From Candidatus Dojkabacteria bacterium UBA5232 (GTDB taxonomy: Bacteria > Patescibacteriota > Dojkabacteria > SC72), in contig DHUO01000001.1 of assembly GCA_002409215.1 (NCBI GenBank), positions 1-11,425 of the forward strand: DNA of 11,425 bases. The letters are read 5' to 3'. Of this stretch, positions 1 to 6,298 are shown piece after piece (within the stretch, counting starts at the first letter, position 1; every line of letters begins with the position of its first letter). Made by a program: the position numbers and the translations under genes. The notes under the pieces are model-generated. The model was not told the DNA's origin. It did not search any database and saw nothing but the letters and a program-made list of their open reading frames with translations.

Positions 1-450
1 AAATTAGGTAGTTGGGTTTTAGGTCAAGGAACAGTAAGTTTATTTGCAACCATATTCTCTGCAGTAGTTCTTTCACTTTTTAGAGTTCCTTTTGCAATAC
101 CTCTTGCTGTTTTGGTTGGCATACTAGATGCTGTTCCTACGGTTGGTGCAACCTTGGCAGGTATAATTGTTGGAGCGGTTTCTCTCATAACTGTAGGGCC
201 TGTAAGTGCTATTATCATAGTAATTCTAATGATTATTTATCAACAGGTGGAAAACAATCTAATAATACCAAAGGTTATGGGTAATGTTGTTGGTCTAAAA
301 CCGTTGTATATTCTTGTAGGTGCAATAGTTACATTAACTCTAGCAGGTCCCATAGGTGCTATTGTTACAGTTCCCCTACTGGTTGTGATGAAGATAGCAT
401 ATGAATTCTATGTGGACTTGCAAAAACTTGAAGCTAAAGGTATTGTGTAA
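1..450 (+). CDS. AI-2E family transporter (permease), C-terminal part
   Basis: The 5' end lies outside the window; 149 codons remain, ending in TAA at 448-450. The protein is a polytopic membrane protein of the AI-2E transporter family (PF01594; related to TqsA, PerM and YtvI). What is seen is the typical C-terminal half: a glycine-containing lead-in (GSWVLGQG), several hydrophobic segments (about residues 11-29, 33-60, 61-81 and 99-130), the DAVPTVGATLAG stretch, and the QQVENNLIIPKVMG motif followed by GLKPL and AGPIGAIVTVP. These match the family pattern of a proline/glycine-rich loop, a Q-x-x-E-N-x-x-x-x-P element and a terminal G-x-x-G-x-x-x-x-x-P. Family members are proposed to export small molecules or exchange ions. 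The substrate cannot be told from sequence, and the AI-2 name should not be taken as proof of quorum-signal transport. The next gene starts 37 bp downstream on the same strand. Confidence 0.9.
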   Translation, partial: KLGSWVLGQGTVSLFATIFSAVVLSLFRVPFAIPLAVLVGILDAVPTVGATLAGIIVGAVSLITVGPVSAIIIVILMIIYQQVENNLIIPKVMGNVVGLKPLYILVGAIVTLTLAGPIGAIVTVPLLVVMKIAYEFYVDLQKLEAKGIV

Positions 451-483
451 TTAAGAAAAAGATATAAATTTTGTACTGCCCGG

Positions 484-489
484 TATAAT
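484..489 (+). promoter_or_regulatory. Perfect -10-like TATAAT overlapping the annotated ATG
   Basis: A consensus TATAAT at 484-489 shares bases with the ATG at 488-490 of the PEP-synthase-like gene. If it is a working -10, transcription would begin near 496, after that ATG, and the protein would have to start downstream, for example at the in-frame GTG at 518. No good -35 is seen at the right distance and there is no TG extension. The match may therefore be chance in AT-rich DNA. Confidence 0.3.
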
Positions 490-3031
490 GGATAGTGAGA
501 GTAAGAAAACAGTTCCAGTGTACTTTTTTGATGATTATTCAGCCAAGGAGTTGAGTGAAAGTAAGATTGGACGTAAAGGTCTTAGTCTTTTCAAATTAAA
601 AGATATGGATGTGCCTGTTCCTGAGTTTTTTGTTATTTCTACCGATACTTTTGTAGATTTCATATTAAAAGCATTTAAGGATGGCAAGGATAGAATTCTT
701 GCTAAAGGAAGGAATCCAGAAAACAGTGAGGTAGAAGAGCTACTTTTGAAGGCAGAGTTTACAAAGGATGTTTTAGATGAGATTCTTTCTGCATATACAA
801 GACTTTCAGGCTTCACAGATGCTTGGGTTTCTGTAAGGTCATCTGTTTGCTTTACCACAGATAAGAATGTTTCTTTTAGTGGTATCTTCTCTACGGAGTT
901 GAATGTAAGGAAATATGAGGAATTGGTTCAATCGGTTAAACGAATATATGCATCAATGTTTTCGGATGATGTTGTAGCATATGCAAATAGGATGAATGTT
1001 GATTTAGCTGAAGCAAAGATATCGGTCGTAGTTCAGAAGATGGTGCAGTCAGAGGTTGCTGGTGTTGTATATACAACAGATCCAATTACGCAAGATAAAA
1101 CAAAGCTAAGTATAGAGGCGGTATATGGACTCGGAGATGTAATATCTCTTGGAGAGATTACACCAGACACATATGTTTTGAATAAAAAAGATCTTTCAAC
1201 TGCAGAAAAACATATTTCTCCCCAAGAGTGGATGAAGGTACGAACAATGAAGAAAGCTGCAAGGGGAACTGTAGGTATTGAGAAGATAAAGATATCTAAG
1301 AATTGGAGTCATAAGCAGAAATTACCAGATAGAGATATGCAAGAGATTGCTAAGATATCACTGGTTATTGAAGATAAGGGGAATGAACCTCAGAATGTAG
1401 AATGGGTTCTTTCTGGAGGAAGATTTTGGGTTCTTCAAAACAAACCTATTAGATATATCTCTCTTTCTGATGGCATTATAAAGGAAGGTGTTTACATAGT
1501 TAGAAAAAATATCAGAGAAACAATTTTAGGCTTTATCGAAAAGTATAGAAGTGAGGATGAGATGGTTTCTTCTGCGATGACAGGTGCAAAGAAGATAGTT
1601 GAGAAGAACAATGATGAAGAGGTCAAGAGGCTTGAGAAATTAATTGTTGAGGCTAAGAAAGAGCTTGATAGCAAAATCAATACTCCTCAGGTTAAAAAAG
1701 ATGACTTCATTATAACGGGTATCGGTGCAAGTTTTGGAAAAGCAGTAGGAAAGGTCAGAATTGTATCAGAGGCGACTAATAAGAAGTATACCAAAGAAGA
1801 GATTCTTTTGATTAAACAGTACTCATCTGAAATGGAATCGATGATTCTTTCTTCTGGAGGGATCATCATGGAAACAGGTGGCCTTACAAGTGACACAGCA
1901 ATTCTTTGTAGAGAGTTTGGTATTCCTGCGGTAGTTGGTGCAACAGGTGCCTCCTCTCTGTTAAATGAGGGTGATTGGGTTAAAATAGATGGTAATGTTG
2001 GTACGGTATATAAGAGTGAGAAATTAGTAGGTGAAGAGGTTGAAGTACATCCTGTGGTGGATGCATATACAAAGGGTGATCTCTCTGGAATGGACTCTAT
2101 CAAAGCTTCTGTGGTTGAAAATACGAAAGATGATTTACCACCTAAAGATTTAACTCTTCCCCCATCAGCCACAAGGATATTTTCAATGGCTACGGGTAGT
2201 AGTGATAAGTTGTTTGATTTTGTTGGTGATTCTCATGGATTGGTATATGTTGATTTAGACAAGATAATGCTTGAGGATGGAAGGCACCCACTCCAATATG
2301 TAGAAGACAAGAAGTTTGTAGATTATACAAAGAAAATATGTGAGAAGATATTAGAGTATGTCAACCTTGCCCAAGGGAATGAAGTAATTTTAACGATAGG
2401 ATCAAGTAAAGTAAGGGAGTTTAGATCTTTGGTAGGTGGGAAAAAACAGGAGAATAAATCTGTTTCTGCAGATGCACTTGGTGCTCTACACTACATCAAT
2501 AATCCTGAACTCTTAACTAGAGTTGCAAGGATAGTTCGAAGAATTAGGAATGTGTATAAAAAGAGGAATGTATCTTTGGGTATTCACTCCGTTATGAATC
2601 AGGACTATATGGTTGAGATAAAGAAGCAACTGTCAGGTGAGAAGTTGAAGAGAACATCATCATTTAAGATATATGCAGTACTTGATAATCCTTCAGAAAT
2701 TATTCTTGCTGATGAAATTGCTGGTGCTAAAATAGATGGTATAGTTCTTAATATGCCGAAGATAGCAATGCAGATGCAAGGCTTTAAGATTGAAGATACA
2801 GATGCAAAATATGATTTAGCACGACATAGTATATTCAAGGTACTAGATAATCTCCTAGCAGAGGTTAAAGGATTATTAAATCAAATAATTGTTGTTGTTG
2901 AAAATAGCAAACCACTGCTTAGATACTGCGTAAGAGCTGGTGTATACGGTGTTGCTGTATTACCAGAGGATATTAAAGGTGCGAGAAAAGCAGCTGCAGA
3001 TGAAGAAGGGAAAATTATTCTAGGCAAATAG
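488..3031 (+). CDS. PEP-synthase-like three-domain protein, catalytically degenerate
   Basis: 847 residues, close to the length of PEP synthase (about 790-820). Domains in order: ATP-grasp/PPDK N-terminal domain (PF01326) at about 12-322; a Lys/Glu-rich linker; the swivel phosphohistidine domain (PF00391) at about 407-509; and a PEP/pyruvate TIM-barrel relative (PF02896) at about 560-845. The ATP-grasp part looks functional: Lys30 in GRKG, Arg117 in VRSS, VVVQKMV, GLGDVISLGEITPDTY, Glu305 and Gln317. Asn303 replaces the usual Asp of D-x-E-W. The swivel motif reads GGLTSDTAI where active enzymes have GG-T-S/C-H-A-A-I, so Asp469 replaces the phosphorylated His. In the barrel, hand alignment puts Tyr587 and Thr636 at the two catalytic Arg, Asp733 at the Glu, Pro757-Lys758 at the Asn-Asp pair and Glu805 at the Cys. 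The enzyme therefore probably cannot make PEP. The frame is intact, so this is not a decayed pseudogene. No Shine-Dalgarno precedes ATG 488; GTG 518 is an alternative start that keeps the conserved region. Its real function is unknown. Confidence 0.85.
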   Translation: MDSESKKTVPVYFFDDYSAKELSESKIGRKGLSLFKLKDMDVPVPEFFVISTDTFVDFILKAFKDGKDRILAKGRNPENSEVEELLLKAEFTKDVLDEILSAYTRLSGFTDAWVSVRSSVCFTTDKNVSFSGIFSTELNVRKYEELVQSVKRIYASMFSDDVVAYANRMNVDLAEAKISVVVQKMVQSEVAGVVYTTDPITQDKTKLSIEAVYGLGDVISLGEITPDTYVLNKKDLSTAEKHISPQEWMKVRTMKKAARGTVGIEKIKISKNWSHKQKLPDRDMQEIAKISLVIEDKGNEPQNVEWVLSGGRFWVLQNKPIRYISLSDGIIKEGVYIVRKNIRETILGFIEKYRSEDEMVSSAMTGAKKIVEKNNDEEVKRLEKLIVEAKKELDSKINTPQVKKDDFIITGIGASFGKAVGKVRIVSEATNKKYTKEEILLIKQYSSEMESMILSSGGIIMETGGLTSDTAILCREFGIPAVVGATGASSLLNEGDWVKIDGNVGTVYKSEKLVGEEVEVHPVVDAYTKGDLSGMDSIKASVVENTKDDLPPKDLTLPPSATRIFSMATGSSDKLFDFVGDSHGLVYVDLDKIMLEDGRHPLQYVEDKKFVDYTKKICEKILEYVNLAQGNEVILTIGSSKVREFRSLVGGKKQENKSVSADALGALHYINNPELLTRVARIVRRIRNVYKKRNVSLGIHSVMNQDYMVEIKKQLSGEKLKRTSSFKIYAVLDNPSEIILADEIAGAKIDGIVLNMPKIAMQMQGFKIEDTDAKYDLARHSIFKVLDNLLAEVKGLLNQIIVVVENSKPLLRYCVRAGVYGVAVLPEDIKGARKAAADEEGKIILGK

Positions 3032-3056
3032 TATCTAGTTAATACATCTTCTTCTG

Positions 3057-3065
3057 TGATATACT
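3057..3065 (+). promoter_or_regulatory. Extended -10 promoter of mutS (leaderless start)
   Basis: TGATATACT at 3057-3065 is an extended -10 (TG-n-TATACT). It ends 8 nt before ATG 3074, so transcription would begin at or within a few bases of that ATG. No Shine-Dalgarno is present in the 42-bp gap after the preceding stop codon, and no clear -35 is seen. This placement favours ATG 3074 over GTG 3056, which would lie upstream of the transcript, and gives mutS its own promoter although it follows another gene closely. Confidence 0.55.
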
Positions 3066-3073
3066 CTCCACAT

Positions 3074-5677
3074 ATGGGTAATACTCCAATGATGAAACAG
3101 TATCTGGGTTTTAAGAAACAGTATCCGGATAAAATATTGCTATACAGGATGGGAGATTTCTTTGAAACTTTTGGTGATGATGCAAAAATTGCATCTAAGG
3201 TTCTAAACATTACCCTTACAAAAAGAAACAAGGAGGCTAATGCTATTGCTCTTGCAGGTTTTCCACATAAAGCTATTGAACAGTATCTTCCTAAGCTTAT
3301 TGAATCAGGCCACTCTGTTGTGATTGTTGATCAGTTGGAAGATCCTAAACTTGCTAAAGGAATTGTAAAAAGAGGTGTTACTAGGATTGTTACTCCCGGT
3401 ACTGTCGATGGTGAGCAAGCAAGCTCTATCAAAGATTCATATTTAGCAGCATTCTTCTTTGAAAAGAAAAATATATATTGTGCATTAGTTGATATATCCA
3501 CAGGGAAGTTCTTGTCTTTCTCCCCTAGCCCATCAAAAGTTTATGTAAATAATGTTCTCGCAGCATATGAGCCAGTTGAGATACTGCTAATTGAGGGAGA
3601 TGAATGTGAAGAGTTAAGGAATATACCAGTACAGTTTGTTGAGAAAGGTTTAAGAAACTTAAAATACTCTCAGGAAATTGTACAAGACTTCTACAATATC
3701 AAAAATATAAACTCATTAGGTATAGAACAAGACTCTTTTGAGGTAATCCCAATTTCAATGCTGATTAAATATATAGAGGAAACACAATTAATGAATCCAC
3801 AGCATATACTTAAGCCTCAAAAACAATCCTTAGACAGTACAATGATTTTAGACAGATCTACAATTAGAAATCTTGAAATTATTAACAACTCATATACAGG
3901 TGGTATAGAAAACTCTCTTTTCTGGGTCCTGAATAAAACATGTACAAGAATGGGAACTAGGCTTTTGTACTCTTGGTTGCTTAATCCACTAATTGTGAAA
4001 AAAGATATTGATGATAGGATTAGTACTGTTGATAAATTTTTCAAGAAAGAAAAAACATTAAAGGATGTAAGGGAAAAACTGGAAGGAATTAATGATATAG
4101 AGAGGGTTGTAGGTAAGATTGGTCTTAACAGGGCAACACCTCGAGATATTAAAGCTCTTCAAACATCTTTAATTAATTCTGATGAAATTCTTACAATCTT
4201 AAAGAAAGAATTAAAATTAGAATATAAAGAATTAGATAGAGATTTTTTTGTAAAGCTTGCGGAAAAAATAGAGAAGACAATTGCGGATGAGCCTCCTGTA
4301 ACTATTATGGATGGAGGTATTATTAAAACAGGTTTTAATAATGAGGTAGATGAGTTACGATTACTTTCAGGAGATAGTAAGGATTGGTTGCGAGAATTGG
4401 AGGAAAAAGAAAGAGAAGAAACAGGCATCCCTTCACTAAAGATAGGCTTTAACAATGTCTTTGGATACTATATTGATGTAACTAAAGCTCATCATGATAA
4501 AGTTCCTGATAGGTATGTGCGTAAACAAACATTGGTAAATTCAGAAAGATATATAACGGAAGAACTAAAAGAGAAGGAAGAAATAATTTTGAATGCTCAT
4601 GATAAACTGTGCACTATTGAGTACAAACTTTTTAATGAGTTTAGAGACTCCCTATTGCCCAACCTAGAAAAACTGCAAGAGCTTTCCAATGTTATTGCTA
4701 AGATAGATGTACTTTCTAATTTTGCATATGTTGCAATGGAGAATTCATATTGTAAGCCGAAGATATATGAAATTGGAGAACATGAAGGTTTAATTGATAT
4801 TGAGAAAGGAAGGCATCCCATAATTGAGTTAATAACCGAGGAAGACTTTATTTCTAATGATACTAAAATGTCCTCCAAGGAGGGAGCAATGTCTATCCTG
4901 ACAGGTCCTAATATGGCTGGTAAATCTACATATATTCGACAGGTAGCAACTATAGTGCTTATGGCACAGATAGGTTCTTTTGTCCCTGCCGAAAGTGCAA
5001 GTATATCTTTAGTAGATAGGATTTTTACAAGAGTTGGTGCATCTGATGATTTGGTTAGAGGAAGGAGTACTTTCATGGTAGAAATGGATGAGGCAGCAAA
5101 TATTATTAATAATGCAACAAAATACAGTTTGATTGTTTTAGATGAAGTTGGTAGAGGCACTAGTACATATGATGGTGTAAGTATAGCTTGGTCTTTAGCA
5201 GAGTATATTCTTAAAGAATTAAAAGCCAGAACAATGTTTGCAACCCACTATCATGAGCTTCTTAGATTAGCAGAGAAACATCTAACATTAGTCAAGAATT
5301 ACAATGTTCTTGTTGAAGAGGATTTAGAGAAAGGAAGTGTCATTTTTTTGCGAAAGATTGTAGAGGGGGGTACTGATAGAAGCTATGGAATCTATGTTGC
5401 AAAGATGGCAGGTCTTCCTGAGAAGGTTGTAAAGAGAGCAAATGAGATATTGGAGAGTTTTGAGCAGAAAAATATGTTTGCGGGTAAGTCAAGTGTTAGA
5501 GAGATTACCTTTGAAACAAAAAGTAAAAAAGAAAAGATTAATCTAACAGCTATGCAGTATCCACTTTTTTCTGCAAAAGACTCAGAGGTTGAAAAAGAGA
5601 TACAAGGCATAGATACGGATAACTTAACTCCTCTTGAGGCTTTGAAGAAGATTGTTGAGTGGAAGAAGAAGATTTAG
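3074..5677 (+). CDS. mutS: DNA mismatch repair protein MutS
   Basis: 867 residues from ATG 3074 (E. coli MutS is 853). MutS binds mismatches and small loops in newly replicated DNA and, through ATP-driven sliding-clamp formation, recruits MutL. The N-terminal mismatch-binding domain begins TPMMKQYLGFK and carries the F-x-E wedge as Phe29-Phe30-Glu31 in MGDFFETF, which makes this MutS1 rather than MutS2. Connector, core and clamp regions follow to about residue 565. The ATPase domain has Walker A GPNMAGKST at about 611-619, the DDLVRGRSTFMVEM signature, Walker B with Asp690-Glu691 in LDEVGRGTSTYDG, and the FATHYHEL switch motif. The C-terminal end LTPLEALKKIVEWKK is the usual helical tail. Every key motif is intact. 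A GTG at 3056 would add six residues (MIYSPH), but it lies upstream of the likely transcription start. The stop codon overlaps the stop of the convergent regulator gene. No mutL is visible in the window. Confidence 0.97.
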   Translation: MGNTPMMKQYLGFKKQYPDKILLYRMGDFFETFGDDAKIASKVLNITLTKRNKEANAIALAGFPHKAIEQYLPKLIESGHSVVIVDQLEDPKLAKGIVKRGVTRIVTPGTVDGEQASSIKDSYLAAFFFEKKNIYCALVDISTGKFLSFSPSPSKVYVNNVLAAYEPVEILLIEGDECEELRNIPVQFVEKGLRNLKYSQEIVQDFYNIKNINSLGIEQDSFEVIPISMLIKYIEETQLMNPQHILKPQKQSLDSTMILDRSTIRNLEIINNSYTGGIENSLFWVLNKTCTRMGTRLLYSWLLNPLIVKKDIDDRISTVDKFFKKEKTLKDVREKLEGINDIERVVGKIGLNRATPRDIKALQTSLINSDEILTILKKELKLEYKELDRDFFVKLAEKIEKTIADEPPVTIMDGGIIKTGFNNEVDELRLLSGDSKDWLRELEEKEREETGIPSLKIGFNNVFGYYIDVTKAHHDKVPDRYVRKQTLVNSERYITEELKEKEEIILNAHDKLCTIEYKLFNEFRDSLLPNLEKLQELSNVIAKIDVLSNFAYVAMENSYCKPKIYEIGEHEGLIDIEKGRHPIIELITEEDFISNDTKMSSKEGAMSILTGPNMAGKSTYIRQVATIVLMAQIGSFVPAESASISLVDRIFTRVGASDDLVRGRSTFMVEMDEAANIINNATKYSLIVLDEVGRGTSTYDGVSIAWSLAEYILKELKARTMFATHYHELLRLAEKHLTLVKNYNVLVEEDLEKGSVIFLRKIVEGGTDRSYGIYVAKMAGLPEKVVKRANEILESFEQKNMFAGKSSVREITFETKSKKEKINLTAMQYPLFSAKDSEVEKEIQGIDTDNLTPLEALKKIVEWKKKI
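5674..5677. other. Convergent stop-codon overlap (mutS / regulator)
   Basis: The four bases TTAG hold the mutS TAG (5675-5677) and, on the other strand, the TAA of the regulator (5676-5674). There is no room for an intergenic terminator, so the 3' ends of the two transcripts must run into the opposing gene. Confidence 0.9.
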
Positions 5678-6264
5678 ATTGAAATATAATATCCGTGATT
5701 ATATCTGTTCTCTATTACTTTTATTCCTGCACCCTCTTTCGTTTTCTTGTTGATTCTTGAAATAGTACTTTTCATTGACGGTTTTTCTATTTTGCAGTAA
5801 GGACATTCTTTTTTAATAATATTCTCGAATGTTTTTAATTCTTGTTTTGTTAAAAGAACCCTGCACTCATTGTAGATAATTGAAGATGTGTCTCGACATA
5901 CTGTAATTCCTTTGTATTTGTACTGTCTTGTTTTTACCTCTAAATATCCTAAGTATCTTTTTATTAAACAGAATAACCAATGTTTGAACTCTGGAAGTGT
6001 TAGGACATGGTCAACCCCTTGTGATGAGAGTTCCTCGATTCCTTCTTCTGTGATTTTGTTAACAATACAGATAATTTTACAATGCCATCTGATATCAAGT
6101 GGGACCCCTCTTTTCTTTCTCTTATCAATCAGGATTAAATCTGCATGTTTTGTCTGATGAGTATTAACAAGTATTACTGTTGAGCTAAAAGTTCTTCTTA
6201 ATTCATTTATGAGGTCTCTATCGTCACTTTCTACTAAGAGCCTTTTGCAACCTGTGGGTATCAT
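5674..6264 (-). CDS. OmpR-like winged-helix regulator with degenerate receiver domain
   Basis: 196 residues. Residues about 7-108 have the alternating strand/helix pattern of a response-regulator receiver: KRLLVESDD (acidic pair position), DLILIDK with Asp47 at the phosphoacceptor position, a KIICIVN strand, and GVDHVLTLPEF in place of GADDY-KPF. The switch Ser/Thr is Asn69 and the invariant Lys is Leu90, so ordinary phosphorylation signalling is doubtful. Residues about 115-196 resemble the OmpR/PhoB DNA-binding domain (PF00486): LTKQELKTFENII, then SMKSTISRINKKTK as the likely recognition helix, and a final GIKVIENRYNHGYYI hairpin matching I-x-T-V-R-G-x-GY. The domain is shorter than usual between these parts and contains a Cys-Pro-Tyr-Cys motif (154-157). 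No histidine kinase is in the window. The gene lies 34 bp after hisS on the same strand and could be co-transcribed, but a palindrome at its start suggests its own control. The family call is by pattern and the targets are unknown. Confidence 0.75.
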   Translation of the reverse strand: MIPTGCKRLLVESDDRDLINELRRTFSSTVILVNTHQTKHADLILIDKRKKRGVPLDIRWHCKIICIVNKITEEGIEELSSQGVDHVLTLPEFKHWLFCLIKRYLGYLEVKTRQYKYKGITVCRDTSSIIYNECRVLLTKQELKTFENIIKKECPYCKIEKPSMKSTISRINKKTKEGAGIKVIENRYNHGYYISI

Positions 6265-6278
6265 ATAAAAATGATACC
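6257..6278. promoter_or_regulatory. Perfect 8-bp inverted repeat over regulator start codon (candidate operator)
   Basis: Arms GGTATCAT (6257-6264) and ATGATACC (6271-6278) are exact reverse complements around a 6-nt spacer ATAAAA. On the minus strand the downstream arm contains the regulator ATG, and the upstream arm contains TATCAT, a 5/6 match to a -10 box lying 6 nt before the ATG. A dimeric regulator bound here would block the promoter. If transcription instead starts upstream, the RNA hairpin would hide the start codon. Autoregulation is inferred from position only. Confidence 0.5.
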
Positions 6279-6298
6279 TGGTAATTATGACAAAAAGA

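Noticed and set aside
3056..3073. GTG 3056 as the mutS start
   Set aside because: The extended -10 TGATATACT begins at 3057, inside this extension, and MutS homologues begin close to TPMM. ATG 3074 fits both.
3032..3073. Terminator between the PEP-synthase-like gene and mutS
   Set aside because: No GC-rich hairpin or T-run is present in the 42-bp gap.
4597..5160. 187-codon open frame antisense to mutS
   Set aside because: It is opposite the conserved MutS core/ATPase region and has no recognisable domain; a coding-frame shadow.
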